DNA of 64,000 nucleotides from Anoplopoma fimbria (Eukaryota; Chordata; Actinopteri; Perciformes; Anoplopomatidae). Positions 38,025 through 51,790 of the stretch are shown in pieces. Both the position numbers and the translations under genes were made by a program. How positions within the stretch are numbered: position 1 is the first letter of the stretch; each line of letters opens with the position of its first letter. The notes beneath the pieces were generated by a model, which was not told the origin of the DNA, searched no databases, and saw only the letters and a program-made list of their open reading frames with translations. The stretch spans positions 8,931,539 through 8,995,538 of the forward strand of contig NC_072471.1 of assembly GCF_027596085.1 (NCBI RefSeq). The letters are read 5' to 3'.

Positions 38025-38170
38025 AAATGGACTGTTACATTTTTATATCCCCTTGATGGTCTTCCGACCGGTTAAAGCGTTGTATTTCGACATTCACCCA
38101 TTGAACTAACATTCATACACTGATTGGAGGTGCTGCTATGCAAAATGCCACCCGCCATCAGGAGGAACAA
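38025..38170 (-). repeat. Dispersed teleost repeat, LINE-type tail
   Basis: The segment from GGTAAATGGACTGT through TCTTCCGACC, CATTCACCCATT and CATTCATACACTGAT to GCCATCAGGAGG follows the order of a very common percomorph repeat. Minus orientation is inferred because such tails end with the complement of GTAAATGGACTGT. It is diverged and has no coding capacity. Confidence 0.6.
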
Positions 38171-39635
38171 AAAAGAACATTATTTCTCTTCTACTTCTTA
38201 AGATTGTTCACAGTTTGCTGCAAAATGTAACTTGTCCTCAATGTCTAAATGTGTTGCTTGATTATTGGAATACTGAGCACTGTAATGACAGCATAATATT
38301 GTTGCAGTAAAGTGAGACCAGAAAACGAGACTAGAACCATAAAGCTACAGTTGTTCATTAACGTGATGCCTTTACTTTGTCTGTCACAAGGCAGGATTTT
38401 GACTGAAATATGCAGGATTTACTCATTACATTAGCGTCGAGTGCAAGAGTAGCTTTAAAGTGCTGTATTTAAACTATAAAACCTCAGATATAAAAACTTT
38501 TTGTCAACCTTTGTAAGCGTTTTGCCCTTCATAAGGATCAACATATAACATTTTATAATGCAGTTGCCCTCAATTTTCGATTTGTGACTGTATTCCGTTA
38601 TCCTTGCACTTTACAAGGGAGAAATGTTGTGCCAGAAACCGCTTCTTTACACAAAACAATACTTATAACCCAATACTCAAATGAGTGAAAAGGACCAGTA
38701 TGTAAAAGCTGGTTCATGTTATCCTTTATTTTTATGTACTTCTATTTACAACAGCTTCGTCAGCGGGAACAAACCATGATATCCTCGTCTGCACAATTAC
38801 TTTTTCCGGAGAAGAGAGAAGAAGAGTGAACTTCAGAAGTCCCTCCACGTACAAAACAACCCATCCGTCCTGTCTGATATGTAAACAGCTCAAAAACAGG
38901 GGGGGGGGACACCAGACGGTCTCATACGGCAGTCTCACTACATCCCACTAAAATACAAGTGCCCTTGTGCAAAGGTTTGGCAGAATCGAGGTTTATTCAT
39001 CTTTTGGCTGTTTGCTAACAGCCTGGTTGGTTTCCTTCTGCCAAATTCAAGTGTGCCATGGACCTGACTGTGGTCAAGGCTGCCTGTCTGAAGCAACCAG
39101 CATCAGTAGAAAAAACAATGGCAGTGGATCCATCCAGCATTCAAACTCTACGGAGAGGATGGCATGAGATTTACAGAATGATGCAGGCTCTGCCTCCCAG
39201 GGGTAATATCTCCATACCGGATATTGGCTCTGAGGCCCTGCCGCTAAGCAGACGGGCCACCATTGTTCCTTAAACATCGGTCCCCTCAGCTTCTTATCAA
39301 ATAGATATTGAGATCTAAACAACAATATGAGCCCAAGCTTAATATTGTGTGTTTTTTTCATGAGACAGTCCTTTCTATGCCATATGAGCTTTGCAGTGTC
39401 CACATGAGAATATTTGATTTTGTTGTCTAGAGGAGCGAGATAATGGTGGGGTGGTCAGTTGTTTATCTCAGTTGCAGATATTTGAATCTAAGAAGGATGG
39501 GATTCATTCAGACCATTGGTTATGGTGACTTGATGCAAAAGATGCATTAGTAATATTTGGGCTGATGTAGTAAATGTTTGTAAAGTAGATAGGAATACAT
39601 ATTTTTCTCAGACCAGGCTGTTAAAGACTTAAAGA
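38171..39635. other. Single-copy non-coding DNA
   Basis: No gene or repeat recognised, apart from a nine-G run near 38,899. Confidence 0.45.
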
Positions 39636-39790
39636 TGTTTTATTAAGTGTTTCCATCCACCTGTTTTCTTGCACATTTTCAATTTTAGCATAAAAAACCT
39701 GAGTGGAGACCAAACATGAAACATATATTACTCACGGTTGATGTGGAAAAGTTTGTGTATCGAAGAATGAATGCGAAAAAATGCAATTGA
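39636..39790. repeat. Possible old DNA-transposon fragment
   Basis: The phrases GTTTCCATCCACCTGTTTTC, GCATAAAAAACCTGAGTGGA and AAGTTTGTGTATCG appear in the order I recall from a dispersed teleost element. Ends are not resolved and no inverted repeats were found. Confidence 0.4.
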
Positions 39791-40238
39791 ATCAGACTTA
39801 GATCAGGCTTTGAATAAATCATGATGTACATAAAACATGTGACTCAAACATCTACTGTAGCTTCACCTCCACTGAAGAGACAAAGAATTACTAATAACCT
39901 TCCTCAAACTAATAATAACACATAAAACAAACATAAAAAACATATTTTAATCATGTTTTCTACATGTTTTTCCTTCTTCTGAGACTTCGTCATCTCAATG
40001 TGCTTTTTTCCTCTATAATTCTTAATTGGCTGCATTGATAACTGGATAATTAGCACACCAGCTGTTTATTTTGACGTGCCCAGCTCCTAAATTTGGCATG
40101 ACAGAAATTTGGCAGACATTTTTAATTTGCAGATTTTTTTGAAATATGGTTAAAATGATTTGCTTAATTTGAATGACAACCTAAAGTCAGTCCTATTATT
40201 TTTTCTAACTAACTTCATATTTTACCTCAACTATCACA

Positions 40239-40610
40239 TACTTTAACATCCATCCATCCATCCATTTTCCGTAACCTGCTTATCCAGTTAAGGGTCGCAG
40301 GGGTGCTGGAGCCGATCTCAGCTGTCAATGGGTGAAGGCAGGGTTCACCCTGGACAGGTCGCCAGTCTGTCACAGGGCTGACATATATAGACAGACAACC
40401 ACTCACACTCACATTCACACCTACGGGCAATTTAGAGTCTTCAATGCACCTAAGCTGCATGTCTTTGGACTGTGGGAGGAAGCCGGAGAACCCGGAGAGA
40501 ACCCACGCTGACACGGGGAGAACATGCAAACTCCACACAGAATGAACCCCGGCCCCTCTTGCTGTGACAGTGCTAACCACTACACCACCGTGCAGCCCCT
40601 ACTTTAACAT
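40239..40610 (-). mobile_element. Complete tRNA-derived SINE with RTE-type tail and 11-bp target duplication
   Basis: The body spans 40250-40599 on the minus strand. The head at the right end has a pol III A-box (TGGTGTAGTGG on the minus strand, 40577-40587). The tail at the left end is tandem GGAT, as in RTE-clade LINEs such as Rex3. The body contains the familiar AGTCCAAAGACATGCA and ACTGGCGACCTGTCCAGG phrases. TACTTTAACAT occurs exactly at both borders (40239-40249 and 40600-40610), marking a complete insertion. The B-box region looks damaged, possibly by a deletion relative to the family. The 117-codon minus-strand frame across it is not a gene. Confidence 0.9.
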
Positions 40611-40801
40611 AAATATATTATATATTATATACTTGTAGTTGCACGCAAAAAAGTATTTAATAAAGTCAACAGATCTATAATATATAACTTTTATATTACA
40701 TTAAATAATGTTGACAGAATGTAATGTGACATCAACAGAAACAATAAACCAAATACTGATGTTGACTTAATTACTCAAGTCATACTGTAATGTTTGGCAC
40801 A

Positions 40802-40847
40802 GTTATGTCCTTACTGAGGCCTGAAAGGACCTCAGTAAGGACATAAC
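40802..40847. repeat. Perfect 18-bp inverted repeat (hairpin, 10-nt loop)
   Basis: The arms 40802-40819 and 40830-40847 are exact reverse complements (GTTATGTCCTTACTGAGG and its complement). No flanking direct repeat was found. Confidence 0.95.
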
Positions 40848-43587
40848 ATGATGAGACGATGCCACTCCGGTCTGTCTCGGTCACTCTGCTGCTGATGAGA
40901 CTGATGGCTTTGGTCCACAGACGAGCAATGAAACCTCCAGGAGAATAATGTTTGAGCTCACCTCCAGAAGGCTCCCACGATGAATGTTTGCTGGGGATAT
41001 TACTGTGAAGGCAGGACAGCATAAGCAACTCCTTTGAATATGAGAGCAGAGAATGAAAGACAGCCGACCAAAGTTGTGATGGTGCAATAGCTATGAAAGC
41101 TATGAAATGGCATAAAACACACACGGATGAGTGAGTTTTAGGAGCATTTTCTCGTCAGAATCAGGACAATGGAAGATGAAAACACGCCATCATGCCAGAT
41201 ATGTCTAATTCTTTAGCTACAATCTGTTTTTACTCACTACTCTCCTTGACATTTAGATATCTCTCAAATTTATGTTTAATCTTTCAAATAGATTTGTATC
41301 GTCCTTGACCTTTTGTTTACATTTCTCTGATGGTTCTCCAACTAGTTTTTACAAAATGTCATTCTTTTCTTTACAATTAATCAAAATTTTTCTCTCTCTC
41401 TCTCTCTGCTAGGCAGGATGCATAGAAAGAGCAAAAAACCCTACTACGGCAATTTTTAGCCCTCATACAATGAAGTTAAGCGGTTGCGTCCTTAGTCCCC
41501 ATCACTCAGCATAAAGGGTCTATTCTTGACCCCTCTACTGTTAAAATAGTCAGATCTTAATACCCTCTTCACCTCGCTTATTTGGCGTCAATGACTGCGA
41601 GTGCGTCTGACTTGTGTCCTCGAAGCCTATTTTTGGACCACACAGCCTCTCCCAATGGGGCAGACGGTGAGCTGTTTGTTTTTCAAACCCACATGACTGT
41701 TGCACATTCATGGAACACCTTTTCAGTAAAAGCACAGAGTTGGCTTTCAAAGCCCTCCTGCTGTCTACTGGTAAATATCAGCCTCTAATTAGCGGCTGTT
41801 TATATCCTTCACAGCGTCATCTTTTGGAAGACGGCGGAAAAATCAGTACCAGAGCTGGCCTGCTATTAGCAATCAATGGATGGCCTAAAGCTTCTGTCCT
41901 CTCTCTCTCTTCCATCTGTATGTTTCTATCCAGAGAAGAAGTCATCAGTAAATATTGGGAAATGTTGCTTTTATCCACATGTTGGCAGGAATATTCTGCT
42001 TTTTAATTGTGACTTGTTTAAAAACTTTTGGACTTTAGGCTGAAGTTTGCTTCATTACATCACAGTTCTCAGTCCTGCTTGTGCAGCACAAATATTACAC
42101 CCCCTAACGTGGTGTGATATTGGTCACCCCACTTATATCTAATCTAGGAGGGTAGCAGCTCACCTCCCAGAAGGGCTGGCTTCCTCACATCCAATAATAT
42201 TCCCCGATTTATCTCTAACAGCAGTATATATTATACTTGCAAGGGCCAATTAAGAAACACTATGAAGACGCTACATAAGACAGTTGGACATGTTAAGATT
42301 CATGACCTTTATCCGAGATTGGAGTAGATATGGATTTAAGTCAACCAAGTGGTTGTGGAAGAAATGCCAATTTTTTACTCTAGTGCTGAAGTTTTCCTCT
42401 TTTTGGACATGTTTTATTGATGGTGTCTAGAAATCCTACAAATACCAACAGTCCTGTGTTAACTTGCCAGTTAATATGTCGGGAGAGGTATAAGCAGTCA
42501 TGAGTTTTATCTGATTGATAAAGCTTGTCTGTCTTTTCATCCCATTAAAGTGGTCCAACATACAGCATGTTGTTTATGTATTACTACTTCCTGGTGTGCC
42601 ATCTGCTGCCTGCAAATGAGACCGCCAATTCCTGTCACCAACAATCATAAGACTTATTAATGTATTAAAATAGAGGATTGAGGTTGGGTTAAAGCCATTT
42701 TTTCATTATAGACACCTGATTGTACGCTTTGTAATTATTTCTACCCAATTTCCCACCAACTGTGCTCAAAAGGTACAAAAAAAGGAAAGTTTTGTGAGTC
42801 ATCTAAGTAGAATTGATTTTGGAAAGTGAAATAATGCATGATGAAAGGGGAAGCAAGGTAATGGTCATTTAAAAAGTGTCCCATCCGTCTATTATGAGGT
42901 ATATTATGCTCGTATTTGTTGATTGATGAGATCCCTCGATGCCGAAACTTTTAAATAAATAAACACAGAGACTTTGGCTTCATCAACTCAGATCACAAGC
43001 TTTTTCATGCTAAATGTACAAGGTGTTTGAGTCAGAGACACCATTATTAATACCAATGTGGTGTAGAAATAGAGATTTCAGTAAGAGAACAAGAGGGCGT
43101 ATTTTCTATATTAATATAGACACAATTAAAAGGGTGACAAGGGTCTTCTCTGTCCAACATAAATGATGGATTCCATAGTGAATAGTATAATTACAGTGAT
43201 ATCTGCTATCATGCCACCTCTCTGGAGAATCAGCCTACTTCTTTTCACCTAATAGTGGACATTAGGACATTTTGCACTCAACTGTATTAATTAATAGCTA
43301 CGAGTTAAACACTGTAAAAGTCCTGCCTTCAGGCGCAAGTAGTTGTTATTTAAAACTCAAGCCAGTAATTAGAGACTAATACTGGACATCTTTGTTAACA
43401 AACCTACATTGACCCACTTATTTTCTCCATGGACTCATTTGACACATTTTATTACATTATACCAAACACTGTATCTGAAATGTATACGGGTCGAATTACT
43501 TGCATGCTTATATCTTGGGGTAATAATGTCTTTAGGTCAGATGTTTTTATGCTCATGTACACTGACACCATCATATTTATTTTTCAG
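40848..43587. other. Single-copy non-coding DNA
   Basis: No gene or clear repeat; a short CT tract lies near 41,390-41,410. Confidence 0.45.
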
Positions 43588-43647
43588 TGAACTGCCAATT
43601 TGGAAAGGAAGACAAGAAGGAAGAAAACCCCTCGTACAGAAGATATT
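43588..43647 (+). other. Candidate 60-nt exon
   Basis: A pyrimidine-rich acceptor (TATTTATTTTTCAG, ending at 43587) is followed 60 nt later by the consensus donor ATT/GTAAGT. Two frames stay open. One begins and ends in phase 1 and would encode NCQFGKEDKKEENPSYRRY; the other encodes ELPIWKGRQEGRKPLVQKI. Symmetric phase 1 exons are common in extracellular modular proteins, but I recognise neither peptide. Splice signals of this quality also arise by chance in 64 kb. Confidence 0.25.
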
Positions 43648-43840
43648 GTAAGTCTTTGGCCCAAAGCCTCTTTATTTAATCTATCATATGACCTGTGTAT
43701 GTGTTGGACATTGTAATGTTGGCCATTTACAGCTTGCTACACAATCTCAAATTCCAATTTTCCCCTCAATTGGATAATTTGTAAAAGTAGCCTAATTATA
43801 TTTACTGATAAGGACATCTTACCCTCCTGTTGCGCCCGGA

Positions 43841-46059
<2,219 letters not shown>

Positions 46060-46358
46060 TGACTCCATGAATATTGGATACATAATGGAGCCATCATCGG
46101 GTCAATATTTGAATTTGTCCAATACTTTGGGTTATGACCAAATTCCTGCAAAAATAACAACATTCCCATCAGCCTCAACTGAAATTTCCTTTTAATGCTA
46201 ATTTTAATAATGCTAACTCACTTAATTTAGATGGTAAACATGTTAACATTTATACCTGCTAAGTATCAGCATGTTAGCATTGTTTTCTGATCATGCTAGC
46301 ATGCTCATGTGCCTAAGTACAGCCTTGCAGAGCTGCTATCATGGCTGCAGACTCTTGA
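46060..46358. repeat. Diverged dispersed teleost repeat
   Basis: The phrases AATACTTTGGGTTATGACCA, CATCAGCCTCAACTG, CAGCATGTTAGCATTG and AAGTACAGCCTTGCAGAGCT match, in order, a dispersed repeat common in percomorph genomes. Its class is uncertain to me. The copy is old and has no open frame. Confidence 0.55.
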
Positions 46359-47610
46359 TCTTGTTTCTTGATTGCTCATTGAGACAAAAAGCCGTAATAA
46401 CACCAACGGACATGGTATATAATCAGTCAAAGATCTAATCAGAAGGGACAGATAAGTCCTTAATTAACATAATCTAATTAAAAAGCTTCAGCAAAACTTA
46501 AACATGTTTGTGTTTCGTAGCAGAGTGAATTATTTAGACCTAAAAAAGGGCCAAACTAAGTACAATATTAATGAAAATACAACATATAATGGAGATTAAT
46601 TGAAATTGAGTCAAAGCAGTTTTAAAAACAATTTCTCACAATAACTTTGTCCATAAGAATAATAATATTTCCGAGAACGGATTGTATCTCCATCAGCCAT
46701 CAGAAGCCTTTTGACTTGTCATTGCCAGCATAAAATGAAATCTTCCACTGCCAAAGTTAGTCTTCAGCCTTCTTTTCAGAGAAGACAGACAGTGCTCCAT
46801 GTTCCCCTTTTTAATCTAACTGTGCTGCTATTTCATTTCCTGCCTTGATCATTGAATCAATGTGAGCTTGCTATTCTATCATGACGGGGTGACACCAGGC
46901 AGACACAATTTCATGTCACTTGCCAATTTGGTAATTTCTGACAGAACAACTCCCGTAGTAATTGAGGTGTCAAAATCCACATAATACACAACCAAATACA
47001 AAAACTCAACAGAATCCCTTTTTAACTAGTGACATAAACATTAATGCAGCATGTGAACGTACATAATACTTCAAATCTGAAAATGTAAAGATTTACTAGA
47101 GAATATCCTGCATGATCATGGTCACAGGGATGAATGTTAGATGAGCAAACTCATTCTGAAACAATTTGGAAATTTGTTATAATTCTAAATTCTAATAATC
47201 AATAATACACAGTTGCTCTGGTTGTCTTTCATGGGGAGCCAGTATCAACTTGTGGTTGCTACAAAGGACCATAAGCAATGTTGTAGGGGCACTCACTCTT
47301 TTCCAAATTAAATGGAAGCTAATCTGAGAAAACTGCTGGCTACTGCTTGTTGCCATATTGGATTTAATTGTAACTATTGAGCAGTGTTGCACGATTGAAG
47401 TGTACTTCAGTAAATACATAATGGACAGAACCAATGATTGAAGCAACACAAATAATACTCAAGTTGTGAGTTAAAGAAGACTTTCATGGATTTCAGAACT
47501 TCGGGGATCCAATGTTCTGGACTGAAACCCCGTCATCACCCTGCAAATACACTAAAATGTGGTTGTTTGCTATGAAGCTGTACAGTGACACTTTAATGCG
47601 CGTAAAATAC
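46359..47610. other. Single-copy non-coding DNA
   Basis: No gene or repeat recognised. Confidence 0.45.
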
Positions 47611-47621
47611 ATGTATATGTA

Positions 47622-47920
47622 GGGGCGGCTGTGGCGTAGTGGAGAGCAAGGTAGTTCTCCAATCAGAGCGTCGGTGGTTCGATACCCGGCTTCGGCAGTC
47701 GATGTGTCCTTGGGCAAGACACTTAACCCCAAGTTGCTCCCGAAGGCTTGCCATCGGTGTGGACTGGATGTTGCATGAATGTTAGTTAGAGTCTGATGGT
47801 GGCACCTTGCATGGTAGCCTGTCATCAGTGTGTGAATGGGTGAATGATATGTAATATACTACTGATTGTAAGTCGCTTTGGATAAAAGCGTCTGCTAAAT
47901 GACTGTAATGTAATGTAATG
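47622..47920 (+). mobile_element. tRNA-derived SINE, copy 2 (full length)
   Basis: Same family and orientation as the copy at 33.3 kb, but with an intact tRNA-like head: A-box TGGCGTAGTGG (47632-47642) and B-box GGTTCGATACC (47676-47686). The tail again has the LINE-like TCGCTTTGGATAAAAGCG motif and tandem TAATG. Segment 47684-47703 is the 20 bp missing from copy 1. The flanking ATGTA-type sequence could be a target duplication but merges with the tail and is ambiguous. Such SINEs are mobilised by an L2-type LINE encoded elsewhere. Confidence 0.92.
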
Positions 47921-50900
47921 TACACATATCAACTAAAGTAGGCCACAAACAGCAAACAATATATATTTTCTTGGGTGTAGTATGTCGTTTGCTCAATGAC
48001 TCTGGCGTGTGCTCCAGGCTGCCACGCAGTGTTTAGTAACCATCAGACGGGGTGGCTTGTCTCCGTCAGTGTAGCTGTATGATCCTTACATGGTGACAGA
48101 GGGAAAAAAAAAAGAAAGTTCCCTCTGGATAAGCTTAAGATAAGACAACACATGGGGGGAAGATGTACTGGCGTGTTCAAAATGGCCACAGGGAAACCAT
48201 TTCCCACAATGCTCCAATTCCCCTGGCTGCTTGGTGTCGATCTGTCCTTTGTGAGCCAAAGTGTCTGAGACACATTGCGGTCACCATGGGCTGGAGGAGA
48301 TATGACAAATACAAAAGACAGACCCTGTTTTGCTTCGGTCCCGTGAGAGAAGAACGTGTGGTTCATTGATAATGTATGAGCCAAGCTGTCGAAAAACACT
48401 TCTGGTCCCTTTGGAGGGCTGTCAAACCCATTAGTTTAAGTTTCACAAGTAGGCAAGTAAGCAGGCAAGTAGTTACTGTATTTGCAGTGCAGTAAGTCTT
48501 GCTTTGATATCGAGGAACAGTGAAAAATGAAATGTGGTAATCAATTTATTAGCTGCTTCAATAAACAGCAGGCTAAATTCATTTAAAAGTAATTCACATG
48601 TCGACTTATTTAGATTAAAATGTAAAATTTAACTTCAATGAATCAACTGTCCATCTTTAAAATGAGACTTTGACTCATGCACTGTAACAAAACCTGAGGC
48701 CATCATGGATATTTTAAAGCTTATAAAGAGAGATGATAAATGAGAGATATATCAGCCTTTCACACTCGGATCCACTCAGGCTCTAACATTTACACATAAA
48801 TCTGATTTGTCTCTTTCGTTTACAGCAGCATGAGTTTATAAAGTACCAATGTGCCTAAGTGATCACAGAGCTTTATTTCTCCCTCACAATATCTTCCAAT
48901 TGAGATCATCCATTGTCAAATTTACTGCTCACATTTCATGAGCAGACATCATTCCATCGACGAAGGGAAGAGTGTGTCTTTTGAAATGCAATGTCCCAAA
49001 AAAGCCAAAAGAAGAGCAGAGTTAGTTTTCACCCCAACGTGCAGAGACATGTTCCCTTTCCTCAGTTTCTTTAGAAGACAGACTTCAAACATTTCAATTA
49101 GTCAGTTTTCAAGTCTCCTCCACACTCCTGGCTTGTGTCAAATTGAAAACATGTTTTATTTTGCCTTGAGTTTGTCCCCTGAAAGATTACTTCTCGGATG
49201 CTGTATACTTGACTCCAAATTTGATACAAACCGACGATCGATATATTTATCACTATATCAATTATATGATCAACTATTCAACATCATCGATGCAAAGTGA
49301 AAACATACATACATATCAACAACAAAGATATGCCTTTACTTTGAAATTCCCCTGGCACATCTGTGCCACCATTCTGTCCGATACCACCTGTTTCCTATAC
49401 ACAGCCCTTTTACAAAATTTAGTAAATCATATTTTAGTTTTTTTTTTTGTTGGTTTTGTGATGAAACTCACATCACTACTAACTCGCGGTTTGACATCAT
49501 TATTGTCGTCATATTTGGACCTCATTGGTAAAGCAGAGAGCCTTTCTTTAAGAAATGTGTATCTACACTCCAGGATACAATAATTAGAACAAAGACCCAA
49601 CAGTCCTCATCATCTCCATCAAAGAAGTTGTATTTTTGGTCTCTGGTTTTGTTTGTAGCATGACCCCTCAAAAACTTGGGCACAGATTTTCATGAAGTTT
49701 ATTGAAAAGTCAGGCAGTGAGCCAAGGAACAAGTGATTAGTTTTTGGTGTGGATCGGGGGATTCTTTCAAAGGATTTTCTAACATTTTGAGATAAGGGCC
49801 TTGTAAATGTTTTTGCTATTTCCTGATAAACCTGGCACATGATTGGCACTGTGTGGCATATCTGGATACTGATGAAAATGACTCGTTCAATTTTTATGCT
49901 TTATCTCACATTAAACTTTAAACAGTCCGGAAATATACAGGACTGTGCAGCTTTGTTGGAACTATTCACTCTTTGTGGACAGCAGTTGAAGCTTTATAAT
50001 AATTAACTGATGATCATATGAGTCCAGGCATCCATCGTTTTTTAGTTTGTAACTCATTTGAAACGACAAACCATCAAATAATAATCAATAATTACTAAGT
50101 GTCGTTTGGCATTTCTGTTGGAAGTTGGCAGTGTGTCCAGAGGACGCTGTAAGTAGAGCAACCGATTTTTAAGATTGTCTGTTTAGCCATGAGGTTATAA
50201 AATAAATACCATTCCAGGGGGGGGGGGGTTTAACCTTAGTGCAACAAAAGAATGCAAACCAAATACAGAAAACAGCCCCAAAGTGCAGGTTTTTTGTCTA
50301 GTGATACCCAGCAGATCCTTGTGTTAAAAAGAAACCGAGCAAACTCCAACAACAAAATGAAGCAACACGGACCAATGTTTATATTTAGATATTTCTCCAT
50401 GTTTTTCTATCTGACAAAGCCAAAGTCAAACATTAAGGGATGAAAAAAGTCTGTCCAATTAAAGGGAATGATTGTACAATTTGTTTGCCAAACATGATTT
50501 GCTTGAAATGAACCAAATACAGAAGTATAACCAAATGAACTGTGGATATGACTTCAGTGATTCGCTATGCTTGCAAAAAAAAAAAGTATAACATCAGCAC
50601 TTGATGATTTCGAGCCAGATAACTGGTGAGAAGAGGAAAAAAGATCCACAGCCCCAACCACACTCCGCCGTTTGCTGGCAGGAAGATGCAAAACCGTCTC
50701 ATGTCGCAAAGGTGGCAGAAAAGATGGAAGGCATCGTATTAACAGGATCAAAGCTGCTGCATCCTAATCTGTTCCTCGACTTTGTGAAATATCTGGGGCA
50801 GGCGAGCTCCTTAAAACTGCTCTTAGATCAGCTTTTTGGTGACTCATCGCATTGCCCGAGACCAAAGCGCTTTCAAAGCGAGTCAATGTCAATACCAAGC

Positions 50901-51529
50901 AACACTTGTTTGGTGTAGCTCCACGGGTAGGCTAAAACATCTGAGTTTGGAGAAATGTGATACCGTTTGAGTGGGCGTGTAGGTGTGAGGTAAAAGCGGT
51001 GGGTTTAATCCCTACTTCCACTCTCCAGGGACTGTGGGTGGTGCTTTTTTTCCCTCTTGGGGGATTAAGCTATGGCTTGGTAAATATTCAAAGACTAGAA
51101 GACGGTCACTCTTACTGCCTGAAGAACAAATAGACCTGGCACATTCAGAACAGATGAACAAAATCAACACTTTCTCTTTTTTCTTCTTTAAAGTTAGGTT
51201 TTCTGTTTTAAACATGATTGATTCCCATTTTCTTTGTCACCTTATCAAATAGGAAGCTTATATGAGATTAGAATGTGAGCTAAACTCTTCGCTATTTTTC
51301 CCCTAATACAGACTAAACAGTCCAAATACAAATGGATATTGTTCGTAATTTATTTCAGCAGGCTGTTCTCATACAGCACTCTGAGTAATACAAACCAAAA
51401 TTGATACATATGACGTAGGTATCCCACTAAATCTATATTGTATTTTACACACAAAATTATGAAAAAGAAAGTATAAAGGTTGCATAAAACTGAAGAATTG
51501 AGATGGATGGGTCAAACACAAAAGGGCCT
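47921..51529. other. Single-copy non-coding DNA
   Basis: No gene recognised. It contains a 12-base G run at 50,217-50,228 and a T run at 49,440-49,450. Open frames of 105-124 codons at 48,938-49,583 and 50,601-50,918 resemble no known protein. Confidence 0.45.
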
Positions 51530-51790
51530 TTCACCAAGGAGACCGTAGGTCATGCCCCGTGTGAAACAATAAGTAAATGTTGATTTATTTATCACCTAAC
51601 TGCCCTATTTAAGTAACACAACATACATATTTATTTTAACCCAAATGTTGATCCTTTCTAAACCTAACTAAATAGTTTTGTTGCCTAACTCTAGCTAAGT
51701 TATTTCCTGTGAAGCCAGGAGTTTATTTTGAAAAGACTGTACGGTGAAAAGAATTTCCGTACTACTTTTCAGTTTGGCACAAATTGGTGA
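51530..51790. repeat. Possible dispersed teleost repeat fragment
   Basis: The phrases TTTCTAAACCTAACTAAATA, TTTTGTTGCCTAACTCTAGC and TTATTTCCTGTGAAGCCAGG follow the order of a percomorph repeat I recall. The ends are not defined. Confidence 0.45.

Noticed and set aside
40227..40580. 117-codon minus-strand open frame
   Set aside because: It lies inside the SINE at 40,250-40,599 and is accidental.
47493..47825. Minus-strand open frame shared with 33,308-33,496
   Set aside because: The shared peptide comes from antisense translation of the two SINE copies, not from a gene family.
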